Below are positions 24,670 to 37,787 of a stretch of 64,000 nucleotides of DNA, in pieces. Made by a program: the position numbers and the translations under genes. The first letter of the stretch is position 1. The number at the start of each line of letters is the position of its first letter. The notes beneath the pieces were generated by a model. That model was not told where the DNA came from and ran no database searches. It worked only from the letters and a program-made list of their open reading frames with translations. The stretch is from positions 248,001-312,000 of the forward strand of contig CAJNOL010000055.1 in NCBI GenBank assembly GCA_905250125.1. The letters run 5' to 3'. Origin of the DNA: Rotaria sordida (lineage: Eukaryota; Rotifera; Eurotatoria; Philodinida; Philodinidae).

Positions 24670-25701
24670 TTATTCGTTATCAGTTGATATCGAATCAAAA
24701 TATTTAACATAGTTAAGTAATAATGGAAGAATATAGTCAGGCATGATTGTTCGTAACCAATTAAGAAATATAGTTTCATTTTTATCAAATAAATGATAGA
24801 TACTAAGAAGATTTTGTTTGGTTAAATGATGATATTCAAGAATTCGACAACATTCTTCATTGATTAAATCTTTAGTTGATTTTGATGAAAATTTAAATAA
24901 AGTAAAAAAACGACGAATTTTATCAAGAAATGATATTGATTGATTAGGTAATGAAGATATTTGACAAGGATTTTTTTGTTGAACAATTAATTCAGTTAGA
25001 TTATCAATTGAAGTTTTTAAATCTTGAATATTTTGATTGATATGTAATCTTGATTGACTTCTTTTATAATGTTGGTGTTGTGCATCTGATGTAAACAAAA
25101 CAATAAAAATAAAAAATAAAAGAGTTGTTAAGACAAATTTGAAAATATTTTATTGAATAATTGTACTTGCAGATTTATTCTTATATTTATATTTTCTTCT
25201 TGATTCAATAGATGAAAATGTTTGTTCAGTTATTTCACTTTCATTTGTATTTGATAATGTTGAAAGTGCTGAAGATGATGTTTGACTATCAATATCATAA
25301 TTATGAATATAATGACTATTTATATTCGTAGTTGAATTAAATCTTTTTCGTTTTTGATTTGAACTTAATTGACTTGATAATGAAATATTTCGTTTTAAAC
25401 TTGGAGATGAATCTATTGAATCAAATCGTTTATTTTTCATGATTTTATCATGTTTTTTTTTCTTTTTATAACATTGAATACGACAATCAACTTGAAGTTT
25501 ATTTAAACAACATGTATCAGGATTTTTTATTAAATTATTTTCTTTAATATCTGTTTCAATAGTAGAAAAATTATTAAATTTTGGATGAAATAAATTTTTA
25601 GCATCATATGGACAACAAGGTGTACATGTTCGATAATTTGATAAAGATTTTTTTGAAGAAAATATAGAAGAATTATTTTTATTCTCGTTAAACAAATTCA
25701 T
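24670..25701 (-). CDS. Hypothetical two-exon protein, 316 residues
   Basis: Exons 25701–25167 and 25085–24670 join across an 81-bp intron in phase. I do not recognise the protein. The N-terminal half is Ser/Asn/Lys-rich and probably disordered, with a Cys cluster (CTPCCPYD and later TCC ... CRIQC). The second half is more ordered: a predicted helix (QDLKTSIDNLTELIVQQ), then a hydrophobic block from SFLDKIRRFF to the C-terminus with RILEYHHL and FLNWLRTIMPDYILPLLLNYV, which looks like a small helical domain. It is divergent from MCM8, with 223 bp between start codons, so a shared promoter is possible. Confidence 0.65.
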
Positions 25702-25924
25702 TCGATAAACAAAATAGTTTATTTGTTTTACTATTTAATAAAACAAAAAAAAAACAACAACACAAAGTTCATATTTGGCGCGTTAACAATCGAAAGTATG
25801 ATGACATTTATCTATTTGTTTTCATTCTATAGATTGTATCTGAAACAGTTTGACAAACATATCTTATCGATTTGTCTTTTCCTTAGATTTGTTATTGGAA
25901 TTATCTTTTAGATTATTTCTTTTT
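25702..25924. promoter_or_regulatory. Possible bidirectional promoter between the hypothetical gene and MCM8
   Basis: 223 bp separates divergent start codons. A TTATCTTTTAG acceptor-like sequence ends 13 bp before the MCM8 ATG and could be a trans-splice or 5' UTR splice site. No TATA box is confidently assigned. Confidence 0.35.
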
Positions 25925-28900
25925 ATGGCTCCAGGACAAAAAAAACCACAACAAAATGGCCAAAAAAAGAAAGGATATAATCCATATAATAAGTTTAAAA
26001 ATCAATTTTGGAAAAAGAAAAAAAAGGATAATGAAAATTCATCGAAACAAGATGATGGAAGACATAATCAAAATTATTCACATATAGGACCTTCAAGTCC
26101 AATTAAATTTATTCAAACACCAATTAGTAAATAATAATAAGAAGCAGAAAAAAAAATTTTTTTAATTTCTTTATTTTGTTTAGCTAAGTATATTAATATT
26201 ACTGAACAACCAGAACGTTATCGTGGTTGGTCACTTTATTTTCCTGATACAGGTTTATTTTATTAATAGAATTTCATGAACATAGAAGTTTCTTCTTGTT
26301 TTTTTTTTCTTTTTCTAGATAAAGAATCTGATCCAAGTTATTTATCAGTTTGTCAATTATTTGAAGATTATTTTAGACGTATGAAAAATTTATATGATTA
26401 TGTATGTCAATTATAATTAGAATTATTTTGAAAATTTATATTTATTTATTTATTTAGTCTGAAATTGAACAAAAACAATCATTTACTATTAATTATCATG
26501 AAGTACTTGAAGATTCAGGTAAAGAATATTTAAATAAAATGTGATTTATTTTAAGAAGCTTTTTTTTTCTGTTTGTAAATAGCTTTTCAAGATAAAAAAC
26601 AAACTTGGAGTTTATTTTTTTCCGATCAAAATGAAACAACAATGCGAGTTATTGGTTTAGCTATGCATCAAGTATAGAATAACAGATGGTGTAAAAATTC
26701 TGCATTAATTTTATTTTTAGCATAGCGTGACAACAGCTTATCATCGAGACTTGAAATAGTTTTCCTGTTTGAAAAGAGCATAGACTCTACTACAAACACG
26801 TGTAAAAATATTTCGTTAAAAATACTTATTGCAGACTGAAAAATTTTGCTGTACTTTCCTGGAATTTAGAAGAAAATCTTCATTCACATCTTATTTTCTG
26901 TCTTTTATCGAGTTTTTCTAGCGCTATGACAAGGCATTGTAAACATGTAAAAATAAGGTTTTTAAGTCGTCGGTTGAGTTCGAAATCGATATTTTCCTAA
27001 CGATCCTTGCTAACGGAAAGTTTTCACAGGTGATTTCAAAAAATACGACTTTTTTCCAGCAGTTAAAGTTAGTGAAATACCATATTTTAGAGTTTAGTAA
27101 GCTATCTACAAAAGCACACTATATAAAATAGAGCAGAGGTACCAATGGACTGGATTGCACTTGACCTAACTCATTAAGACTTCTGAAGTAGAATACAGTT
27201 TTTCTATTATACATTATAAAAAAAACTTCTTTGGACGTTGTAGACGAAAGATCAAGTTTTTAATAAAACTGTTTCTTATGAAACTTGTAGTTTTGTAACT
27301 TGAAGGAGTGCAAGACATTGATGAAATACACTTTTCATCAGTGATTTTTGTGTGAGATTGCACGGCACTTTTTCAACCGAACATATTCTTAAAACTTTTT
27401 AGCTTTCAGTAAGTATCTTGAACGAAATATTTTTACGTATCTTTATAGTAGAGACTTTGCTCTTTCTAACATGAAAACTATTGAGTCTCTATGATGAGTT
27501 ATTGTCACGCTATACTGAAAAGGAATATAATACAGAACTTTTGCACTGAATTGTTTATTTTATTTTATTTTTTATGGAACTGAAAAACAAACAAACTTCG
27601 TTATTTTTAGTGTATTATTGATGAACAAGAAGAAAAAGATCGACTAGCAGCTAGTGAATGTCATCATCCAACAGTACCACTTATTGATCTTCCAATAATT
27701 CATGCACGTTTAGTTAATTTTACACCAATGATTCGATTAAAAGATGTCAAAGCTCAAGCTTATGGTTTAATTCTTTTGTTTTTATTTTATTTTTTCAAAT
27801 AAATCATTTATAAAATATTTAGGTAAATTGGTGTCAATTCGAGGTGTTGTTGTACGTGTAAGTAATTCACAATGTTTGGTCGTTCGTCTTGCATACGAAT
27901 GTTCAACATGTCGACATACATTTGGTGTAACATGTGAAAATGGTAAACATACAGAACCTGAACGTTGTCCAACACCTGGTTGTATTGGTCGATCATTTGT
28001 TCAACAACGTTCTCATCCATTAACAACAATTATTGATTGGCAAACAATTCGGTTTTTTGAATATTTGTTAATTAATATTTTGATGAAAGCATTTTTACTT
28101 TTTTTTTTTTACAGATTGCAAGAAGTTGCTTCAGAAGCATCACGAGCACCTGGTCGTATTCCACAAACGATTGAATGTGAATTGACAAATGATCTTGTTA
28201 ATAGTGCTATTCCAGGTGATGCTGTAGTTGTTTCTGGTGTTGTAAAATTAATGGTAGATGAAAATAGTATGAAAAACAAAACAAAAAAACAATTTAATTT
28301 ATCTATTTAATAAATTTGGATATGATTGTTTTATTTTTGAGGTGGTCTACGTAAAATATCTGATCAATCGTTACTTCAAATTTATATTGATGTTAATTCA
28401 GTTGTTAATCAACGATTAAATACTTCTGATAGTGCATTAGGTGGTAATAGTTTAATGAATACAATGGATTTTTCTTTATTTGATTTATATGGTATTCAAC
28501 AAATTCAACAACAAAAAAATGTTTTAAAGTAAATGAAATATTTCTTTTGAATAGATAATTTTAAGTTACATAAATTCTGACTCGGACTCAAACTTCTCTC
28601 ATGAACTTCTGTAAATACTCGAGATCCTATAAAAAGTTAGTACACTCCGTAGTGCTTCAATTAAACGTAGTGTCCAGCAGGATAACGTACTATTCTACTT
28701 TGATCCTATTAGAAATGGTGTGGTCTTTTAAAATAATTGGTATTTATATGCCACTAGTGCTAATGTAAAAAGCGAAGTACTCAATAGCTTTGATTCACTT
28801 TTAACAAATCGATGTTTCTCCATAAATTTATGACATATAAATTCACCTGTTTATTGCAGTGTTCTTTTTTTTTAATCAGAAAAAAAAACAAAATATTACA

Positions 28901-31619
28901 GACAAGTAACAAGTTTAACAGTAAAATATTAAGAACAAGAAAAATGCCTGTCTCAAGAGGGCGTCGTAATGGGTATCAGTGAATAGAAGCCTACCAATGT
29001 ACATCCCCGAAATGCAATTTGCTGACAAAACGCTACAACTATAATGTGATTTAAATTCATATTGCTGAGTACTATAACATTCTTCTGTGTATTATGTCAT
29101 CCTGCTGGGTACTATATTTTTATGAAAATGCATATCGCTAAGCGCTATGGAGTATATCAAGTATTCATAGAAATAAGGCCTTTTATGGGGATTAATGAAA
29201 AGAGTTTCGAAGTTCGTTTTACTTTTTTTTTTATTATTATAATAGACTTCTTGTTCATTCACTTTGTCCAAGTATATATGGACATGAACTTGTTAAAGCA
29301 GCATTATTAATGGCTTTATTTGGTGGATTAGTTCGAAATGAAGATGGTGCCGTAAGTTAAAAATAAAACAAAAAAACAAGGTGTTTTTTTAATCCTATTA
29401 TGATTTTTAGTGTCATATTCCAATTCGTTCTGATCCACATATATTAATCGTTGGTGATCCAGGTCTTGGTAAAAGTCAATTGCTTCATGCTTGTGTTAGT
29501 ATTGCACCACGAGGTAAATAAAAACAAAAAAATTATCAATATTATTTTTATTTATATTCAAAATGAATAATAAAAGGTGTCTATGTTTGTGGTACAAGTT
29601 CAACCCAATCTGGTCTTACAGTTACATTACATAAAGATAAAGGTGGAGATTTAATGTTAGATGCTGGTGCACTTGTTATGGCTCATCAAGGTTGTTGTTG
29701 TATTGATGAATTTGATAAAATGATAACACAACAACAAGTATTACTTGAAGCTATGGAACAACAATGTGTATCTATAGCTAAAGGTGGTATTATGGCAAGT
29801 ATACCAGCTCGAACATGCGTTATTGCAGCCGCAAACCCAGTTGGTGGACATTATAATAAAGGAAAAACAGTAGCTGAAAATTTAAAGTAATTATTTTTTA
29901 TGTTTATAATGTTGAAAAAGATTATTTTTTGGATTTAAGATTAAAAGGACCAATTTTAAGTCGATTTGATCTTGTTTTTATTCTTATTGATCGAGCTGAT
30001 GATGAACTTGATTATCGTTTATCTGAACATGTTCTTGCTCAACATAATCGTTCAATTCGTTCATCACATAATAATACAACAGTGAGTTTAAATCGAACAC
30101 AAAACGAAGCAGCAGCAGCAGCAGCACCTGCGAATCATCGTCAACAACAACCGTCATCAACACTTTATGAAGAGATTCCATTACTTGGAGAATTACGTCT
30201 CAAACTTGGTGAATCAATTGAACCAGTAGGACCAACTCTTTTACAAAAAGTATAAAAAAATCTTATTAATTTATATAAAATATCATTCATTCATTCGTTT
30301 CTAATAGTATATTGCTTATGCACGTCGATATGTCAAACCTCGTCTTACACGTCAAGCAATTGATATTCTTAAAAAATTTTATTTTGAATTACGTATGGCT
30401 CATCAACGTAATGGAACAACTCCTATTACTTTACGTCAACTTGAATCATTAATGCGTCTAACTGAAGTAATGAAAACAAATGTTTTTGTTGATAAACGAA
30501 CTACCAGAACTAATACTTGCCATTTGAGCTCATATGGAGTTTACAAGGAGGTCTCAATAAGATTAGGAGAATTCTAAAAGGGTTCGTGCCTATGAATCTC
30601 TGGGGTCGAGTTATGACCATTTTACTGAATTTTCGATCCAGCTTTCGGTATATATCGGAAAATCAAATAACGGAATTTCGATCTGAAATTTTGTCCATAG
30701 ATAAGTCTGATAACTTTGGGAATATCCTGAAAGTTTCAGCCGATAAGAATGTTCTTTTGTCGAAATATTGGATTTCAACAAATGGTCCATTATCATAAAA
30801 ATGAAGTTCACTTGAAAATTCAATAGGAACATCTATTTCGGCTGATACTTTCCAAATATTCTCCGAGTCATTAGACTTGTTTATAGGTAAAATTCTGGAT
30901 CAAAACTCCATTATTCAATCTTTCGAGGACTGCCTAAAAATGGGTCAAAAATCCAGTAAAACGATCATAACTTGGCGCCAAAGGCCGTTGAGGACATACC
31001 TTTTAGCTTTTTGTTAGTCTCCCCTAGACTTGCCTGTGGGTCCAACATAAGCTCAAATGGCGGATGCCACTTAGTATAGTTCCCTTGTGAATATAAAAAA
31101 GTATATCAATTGATTTTTTTATTATTTTTAGGCTCGTGCTAAACTTGAATTACGTGAAGAATGTACTGAATCAGATGCTCTAGATGTTGTACAAATAATG
31201 GAAGCTAGTATGCTCGATACATATACAGATGAAAATGGTCAACTCGATTTTTCACGATTACAACATGGTTCTGGAATGAGTCGAGCAGCTGAAGTTTGTA
31301 TTCATTGAATTTGTCTTTTTTTTTTGTTAATAGAAACAAAACTTTTGAATTTAGGTTAAGAAAATGATGAATGCTATTCGATGTGTTTGTGAAAAAAAGA
31401 AAAATCCTCGATTTTCGATAGCTGAACTTAAACAAATAGCAACGGTAAATATTCGTTTTTTTTTTTTATAAATGAATGATAATATAATATTTTTCTTTAA
31501 ATACATAGGATATTAAAATTAATATGGATAAATTTGATGAACTATTAATAAAACTCAATGATAATGGATATTTATTGAAAAAAGGTCACAATGTATATGA
31601 TGTTTCTTTAATTGAATAG
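25925..31619 (+). CDS. MCM8: MCM8, DNA helicase of homologous recombination
   Basis: Seventeen exons (25925–26126, 26184–26252, 26319–26401, 26458–26518, 26583–26671, 27611–27764, 27823–28051, 28115–28266, 28342–28528, 29246–29351, 29411–29513, 29577–29886, 29940–30249, 30308–30466, 31132–31293, 31355–31444, 31509–31619) sum to 858 residues, close to animal MCM8. It has an OB/zinc region with CSTC ... CPTPGC, Walker [10 protein letters not shown] (~459–467), [15 protein letters not shown], Walker B IDEFDKM (~521), sensor [15 protein letters not shown] and the Arg finger LSRFDLVF, then a C-terminal winged-helix-like end. GDPGLGKSQ plus NPVGGHYNK is MCM8-type rather than MCM2–7. MCM8 acts with MCM9 in break repair and meiotic recombination. 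Introns 5, 9 and 14 (590–940 bp) carry inverted-repeat elements; the others are mostly under 80 bp. Confidence 0.95.
26718..27517. mobile_element. Tc1/mariner-like foldback MITE in MCM8 intron 5
   Basis: Left end GCATAGCGTGACAACAGCTTATCATCGAGAC and right end (inward) CAGTATAGCGTGACAATAACTCATCATAGAGAC match closely. Arms extend about 130 bp to AAAAATATTTCGTT. No coding frame. It fills nearly the whole 939-bp intron. Confidence 0.78.
28560..29230. mobile_element. Degenerate inverted-repeat element in MCM8 intron 9
   Basis: Weak inverted similarity: CACTCCGTAGTGCTT ... GTGTCCAGCAGGATAACGT on the left against TACTCCATAGCGCTT ... GTACCCAGCAGGATGACAT on the right, read inverted. The ends are not sharply defined. 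It is probably an old foldback insertion that expanded this 717-bp intron. Confidence 0.4.
30496..31085. mobile_element. Foldback element (family C) in MCM8 intron 14
   Basis: Arms of about 270 bp in inverted orientation share GCCATTTGAGCT, GTTATGA(C/T)C(A/G)TTTTACTG, ATAAGTCTGATAACT-like and TCAGCCGA blocks. The apex is near 30800 (GAAGTTCACTTGAAAATTC). A related copy lies at 47885–48643. Confidence 0.75.
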
Positions 31620-33302
31620 ATAGGACATTTGTTGTTTTTAAATATTTGTTTATTGTATTTTGTATATTAGTGTTATTAGTCATGTACTTATTATTAGTTT
31701 TCTATTTGGATATTTCTTTTTTCATGTATAACATGTTTTATAAAAATAACAGATATTAATACGATATATGAATATTCATTTAAGTAAAGAGAATTGTTTA
31801 TTTTTTAATTATAACAAATGGTATATGTTACTTCTCATACATTCATAACAAAATGTAATAATTATAGCGAAGAAAAAATAAACGATGTAAATATTTAATT
31901 AATTAAGTTTAGTAATGAAAGTTATATTAATAATCTCGATAAACATATGAGATGAATTTTTTTTTTCTATCTTGATGAATACTTATTTTTTTCTATACTC
32001 AATATTATATAATCTGATTGTAAGGCACACTATGCGATTTTAGAAGGTATTTTAGGCTTTTACACTCGAAGGGCTTGAGTATTAATAACGACTCCTCGCC
32101 TAAAACAAACTTAAAAAATGAGAAAAAAAAACCCATAAAAACAATGCGCAATATATAATTGCTTCTTCAAGGTCATTAACTAATCAACTAGATTTGTTTG
32201 CATTAGACCAGTTATAATAACAAAAAACAGAAAAACTTCATATTTGTTTTGTGAACGAATGTTTTTTTTAGTAGTTGTTACAAGCTTTCAATATATATTG
32301 AGAAACTACATGAAAGCAGACAAACTAATTGTTATTTTTCTCTGATTTTATAAGTTAATTAAATATGCACATGAAAAAAATTACATAGTTTAAATAACTC
32401 TATAATAATTTCAACGTTGCTGGTTTATTCTAAAGTTTTTTTTATTCATCTGTTTATAATCAGAGAAAATCAATGTTTTATGCTAAATAATCAATGATAA
32501 ACAAAAGCAAAAAATTTTGACTTTTCTGTTCAATATAAATCATGATTAAAATTGTTATATCTATCAATTATTTTGTTTCAACGTTAATGTAACATCTAAC
32601 TATATTTGATAATATATTCTAAACTAGGTTTCTTTTTCTGACAAATATGATTCATCAAACATGTTTATTTAACTTGTTAGTTTTGCGCATTATTTATTTC
32701 ATTTTAACGAATAAAATAAATTTTTTCTTTTGAACAAAAATCTACTTAGATTAATTTAAATAATTGAATAATGAAATAAAAATTCGTTTTTTACATTTAT
32801 AGCTTCGATTAATGACTAATTCACAGTTTTTAAAAATTTTCTTTAAAGACCTTGAGTTAATACATTTGTTTGGCAAGTTTTTATTTTTTTTCTCTTCTTT
32901 CAACATTGACATTTATTATTCAATGTCGTTATTTTCTTGAGGCTTGGTTACCGCAAAATTTGCTCATGCAAAAATAAAAAAACAAAATTATTTCATAAAA
33001 ATCAAATTTTTCTACTTTCATCCTGTGCCACTTCGTTGTGTTGTTGATAGAAGAAACTTCTTTACTTACTTGCATCAAATCTCTTTTTCTATTTGACATC
33101 CAACAAAAAAAAATTCCTTTAATAAATAAAGGTTGATAGCAACTGATCAAATACGCCTTTAAATACCGAAGAGAGAGAGAGAGATAAACACTCGTTCGAG
33201 TCTTTTTTTAAAGTCGATTTGAATTAGAGCTGATCAACAGCATCTATTTCACCTACAGACTGATCGAATATCAAAACAGAAGAAAAAATTTCTTTTTAAA
33301 TC
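31620..33302. other. Intergenic, 3' flank of MCM8 and upstream of the DUF2252 gene
   Basis: AT-rich with no exon. A possible AATAAA lies near 31875. A GA-repeat (about 33170–33185) lies about 120 bp before the DUF2252 start. No transposon ends were recognised. Confidence 0.45.
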
Positions 33303-34947
33303 ATGTATCGAGCACAAAGTAGTCCTCGTTATCAATCAAATCGACAATCAAATCGATTATCTTATGATGTGCATGCACCTCAAAAAGCCATTTATCGTAT
33401 TCGATCACAATCTGATGAAGAACGAACTCGATTTATTATTGATACAATATCGCAGTCTTTTCAAGCTGGTATTCGTGAAAATCCAACTGCATTTCGTGGT
33501 CGTTTTCGTAAAATGTCAGCTATACCATTTAATTTCTATCGTGGAGCAGCAGTTATATTTTATCAAGATTTAAAAGTCGATCAAGATCCATATATTGCTA
33601 GAAATAATGCTGCTGGACACATTTTTATTCACGTATATAATTGAGATAAACAAAAATTAAAAGAATCTTTTTTAATTTATTTTTAGGGTGATTTACATGC
33701 AGAAAATTTCGGTACATATTTAGATAATAATGGTATTCTCAATTTTGATGTTAATGATTTTGATGAAGGTTATGTTGGTCCATTTACATGGGATGTTAAA
33801 CGTTTATTGGCTTCGCTTAATTTAATATGTTATTCAAAAGGTTTTTCAGATCGAGAAATCGAACATATACTTGTTATTTGCGTTGAAGAATATTTAAAAC
33901 AAGTTTATGAATTTTGTAGATCTGCAAAGGATCATTTTGCATTAACATTAAGAAATACATCAGGTAAAGTAAAAAAATTATTAAATGAAACTCGTGTCAA
34001 ATCTCATGTTGAACATTTGGGTACAATGACATGTATTGAAAATTATAATCGACGATTTATTCGTTCAAAAACTATGCAAGATGTTGATGCTAATTTACGT
34101 GATGATTTAATGCGTGCTTTTAAAAAATATTTAGAAACAATACCAGAAAGTAAAAAACGTTCAGACACCAGTTCTAATAGTGAACAAATAACATATAAAG
34201 TCAAAGATATTGTATCACGTTCATCACCTGGAATTGGTTCAGCTGGAAAAGTTTCTTATTCATTTTTAGTTGAAGGACGAAGTGAAACACTTGAAAATGA
34301 TATTATTCTTTATATGAAACCAGCACAAAAATCTGCTGTATCTTATGTTGTACGAGAGCCAAGTTTAGAAGAATATTTTAAACATGATGGTTTACGAACA
34401 GTTTTATGTTCATATGCAATGCAAGCATCAACACCTAAATGGTTAGGTTATACAACATTAGGTACAGTTCCATGTCTTGTTGATGCAGTTACAGCACATT
34501 CAGAAGATCTTGATTGGTCTGATATTAATGATTTTCAAGATGTTGTCGAAGTGGTTCAATATCTTGGACGAGCTATGGGTAAGAATTATTTATTTATTTT
34601 GTTTTATTTTAATAAAAAATAAAATTAATATTTTCTTTTAAGCAAAAATTCATTGCGTAGCTGATTCGGATTGCTTAAATACACCAAAAGATGTAGCAAC
34701 TTTACCATTTTCAGTTATACCAAGAAATACTGAACAAACAATTCGTGATGCTATTCGTGGACAAGATGATGCATTTATTCAAGAAATGTTAGAATTTGGC
34801 ATGGTGAGAATGTTAACTTTTATTTTATTTTATTTTTTATTAAGAAATAATTGGATATTTGAATTTTAGGTATATGGTGAACAAGTACGACGTGATCATC
34901 ATCTATTTTTTGAAGCATTTCGTAATAATCGAATTCCAGGTCTTTGA
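33303..34947 (+). CDS. DUF2252 family protein
   Basis: Four exons (33303–33632, 33687–34578, 34643–34803, 34870–34947) encode about 486 residues. Family motifs are in order: RFRKMSAIPFNFYRGAA followed by FYQDL, then GDLHAENFG (~111–119), then FDVNDFDEGYVGPFTWDVKRL, the VSRSSPGIGSAGKVSYSFL-like loop, KPAQKSAVSYVV, and a C-terminal YGEQVRRDHHLFFEAF. The HxxNFG and NDFDE pattern resembles the catalytic and metal motifs of aminoglycoside-kinase-like folds, so a kinase-like activity is possible but unproven. The family is mainly bacterial to my knowledge; the three short AT-rich introns and local codon use show this copy is domesticated in the eukaryotic genome. Lateral origin is inference. Confidence 0.85.
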
Positions 34948-35529
34948 AGAAGAATTATCCAATCTTTTTGACGTTTTTCTATTTTATGCATATCATAACA
35001 CATATTCTTTTAATCATTTTTATTAATTAAAACAACAAATTTTATAATTTAACAATATTGAACAACAAAAAATAGAGTGATATGAGAATTAATATTGATG
35101 ATACATTGCTCATTATCCAATCTTAGAAATGTTGAATAGAGTTTTTAAAATAATCGAACTAGATTCATACAAGTGAATGCTATCATGAAAACATGTTTCT
35201 CTAATATAAGATACAACGTATAGTTAGTGAATATATTTGAGAAATTAGTAATTTATGCTAACACTCCAAATACCCAACCTTTCAAGTACGATCAAAAACA
35301 ATCTCACTAACATTTACTTTGTATGATTAATAGAAAAAATGCACCTTCAACGAAGACCATCAAATCGACCCTTGCTACACTAACACTCAATATCCCTGTT
35401 ATATCATATACTAATATCCAATTCATCGTCACTAATACCTACAGACACTCATGATTCATCTTTTGACCCGAATATGTGTCACCTCCGAATCACTTTTCTT
35501 AACAAATTCTTTTCAGGAACGTGAAAATA

Positions 35530-35825
35530 TTCCAAAAATATGGATTAATCTCATTATTTGAATAAAAGATAATACTACGGTTATTATTAATCACTCGAAA
35601 AAGACTAAATAAACATTCACATTGAATTTGAATTAAGACTGTCTCGATAGCTTAGTTGATGAAAGCATCTGACTAGTCATCAATTGTGGTACTACATGTG
35701 TTCGAATTCCAATTGAGACTCATTTTCTTTGCTTTGTGTTTCATTCTTTTTGAGTGATTGATGAATAATAGTCGTAGTACTATCTTTTATGCGAATAATG
35801 AATAAAAAAGTTCTGCCATATACAT
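35530..35825. mobile_element. Small inverted repeat enclosing a tRNA-like core
   Basis: Arms of about 85 bp (ATTATTTGAATAAAAGATAATACTACGG and its inverted partner ending near 35815) flank the tRNA-Thr-like sequence at 35641–35720. The larger palindrome lacks this insert in its right arm, so the insert came later. Confidence 0.65.
35641..35720 (+). pseudogene. tRNA-Thr(AGU)-like pseudogene or SINE head
   Basis: A 7-bp acceptor stem can form (GTCTCGA with TTGAGAC, one G·T). There is an A box-like GATAGCTTAGTTGATGAAAGC and a B box-like GTTCGAATTCC. The anticodon loop CTAGTCA gives AGT, with T33 in place. The anticodon stem has two mismatches and the T stem does not pair, so a working tRNA is unlikely. 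The D-arm and TCTGACTAGT resemble tRNA-Thr. Confidence 0.55.
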
Positions 35826-36805
35826 GTGCTTAAGAATCCAATTTATACTCAGAAATATCCACAAAAATATAGAGCTTATTTCACAATATGAAGACACTTT
35901 AGTTAGTTGAAGCGTGGAATCTTTTCTTCATCTACAGCCAAACCGCACAATTACAACCATACTACACTTCCCACATTCACGTCCCATTATACAATGTTTA
36001 CTTTCGTGTATGTGAGAAAGCTTTATGATCAGAAAAACAAATATCACGTACCGTTGACATAAAATACTTTTCAGAACAATTTTTAGCCGATAATGATGAT
36101 TGTTGATTGATTTGAATCATTAATATAGCAGGTATGAATATGACACTAACAATGTGTCATTTTTGAGATAAAAGACATAAGAAGATATGTTGTATTGTAG
36201 GACATGGAATGAATTCTATCTTCATGACATTAAACAATACAAAATGGATGCTATTAACATTTTTTTTTTAAATTCAAACAGACGTTATTATATGTTTTAG
36301 GTCTCGTGTTTCTTGTTTTCAGTCATTTTTTCCTATTTTTAGATCTTTTTCTTGTACTTTACGGCGTATTCACTACAAGTGCATTGCTAAAATTGTTTTA
36401 GTCATATGCAGATAAGTTAATTGAATGTTTTTGTGGGTATCAATGAATATAAATTGGATGTTATTGACGTGTAATAGAGGCATGTCGAGTGTTAGAAGAG
36501 ATTACTACGTATTTTGAGGCTATTTTGACGTTTCCTGAAGAGAATTTATTAAAAAAAGTGATCCGAAGGCGGAATATAATCGGATCAAAAGATACATCAT
36601 CAGTGTCTGTGAGTATTAGTGAGGATGTATTGGATGTTCGTATATGATGTAACCGGAATATCGAGTGTTAGTATGGCGATGGTCGATTTGATGGTCTTGT
36701 TAAGGATGTATCTTTTCTATTAATCATACAAAAAGCGGGTATTAGTGAGATTGATTTGGATCGTTCTTGAAAAGTTGAATATTTGGAGTGTTATGATAAA
36801 TTACA

Positions 36806-37420
36806 GATATCTATATATTTGTATATCAAGTGATATAACGCTGTGCAATATGACATCAATACTATTGTATCTTCTTAATGCTATAATCGTCACCAAGGGG
36901 TCGTAATGTTGACATTATGCATCTGACTCATAAAAAACAGTCGCCGTTAAGTTATTTTTCTATATACTTTCTTCGCATTTATCTGCTGGTTTATTCGGTC
37001 AAGATATATGAAGAAAGGTCAATATTCGTTTTTACATATTGAAATCAGTTTTCATACAAAAAAGGTGTTTTTTTTAAAGTACTTTTCGAGTAAACAAATC
37101 CATTCTTATTACAATATTTTATTCTTGATTTAAATAATTCGTTTTCAATATTTTATAAGTCTTAGTACTTTATTTCATTTTGACATTGATTTACGCGAAG
37201 CTTATGATGATTGTTTGTTTGATGATTTTCTCAATGATATGGCCAATAATGATTATTCAATACTTTACAATATGTTTGATTAACAACGTCCAGATTATCG
37301 AATGCCATACTCTTCATATGGTTATACTCGTACTTATACAAGATTTGATTATTATTAATTTGCTGAACTTCTGTTTACTTTTATTTCAAAATTTTTTTTG
37401 TAATATTTTTAATTATTTAA
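36806..37420. other. Intergenic, no gene seen
   Basis: AT-rich spacer between the palindromic element and the TTAA-flanked element. The 106-codon plus frame at 37180–37500 runs into the repeat arm and is not supported as a gene. Confidence 0.45.
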
Positions 37421-37787
37421 GGCCTCTTCCCCTCAAAAACCGATCTCAGCCTAGGAATGTTCAAATGGCATGGAACTTTCACGAAAAGTTGAAGCTGTAG
37501 TGAAAGAGCTATGGTAGAATTTTCAACCTTATATCACGATGTTTGAGGAAGATATTAGAGAAACAAGAGCCAAAAATAGCTCATTTGAGAACCCAAAATT
37601 CTCTGTCCAGGCTCATTCTATATATTTAATTTTTTTACGTGAAAGAGCATGTCAGAATACAGGGTATGAAGAGCCCCTCTTTTAAAGCATTTACTTTTTA
37701 TGTAAAAAGATAGAGTGATAAATTGAAGATCTCAAAAACTCTCTAAAAATAGGGGTCTATTTATATTAGTGTCTGCATATATATTAA
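37421..37787 (+). repeat. Left inverted arm of the TTAA element
   Basis: Contains AGGAATGTTCAAATGGCATG, GTTTGAGGAAGATATT, CCAAAATTCTCTGTCCAGGC and GTCAGAATACAGGGTATGA, all found inverted in the right arm. Confidence 0.85.

Larger units (their letters stand above)
35251..36805. mobile_element. Long palindromic element, 1.55 kb
   Basis: The left arm (35251–35520, from AACACTCCAAATACCCAACC) matches the right end inverted (36530–36805, read inward from AACACTCCAAATATTCAACT) at roughly 80% by eye over about 275 bp. Similarity continues at 35840–35880 versus 36435–36480. The left arm is interrupted by a second small inverted repeat with a tRNA-like core (35530–35825). No coding frame. Confidence 0.75.

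Noticed and set aside
35641..35720. Functional tRNA-Thr gene
   Set aside because: Anticodon stem has mismatches and the T stem does not form; kept as a tRNA-like pseudogene.
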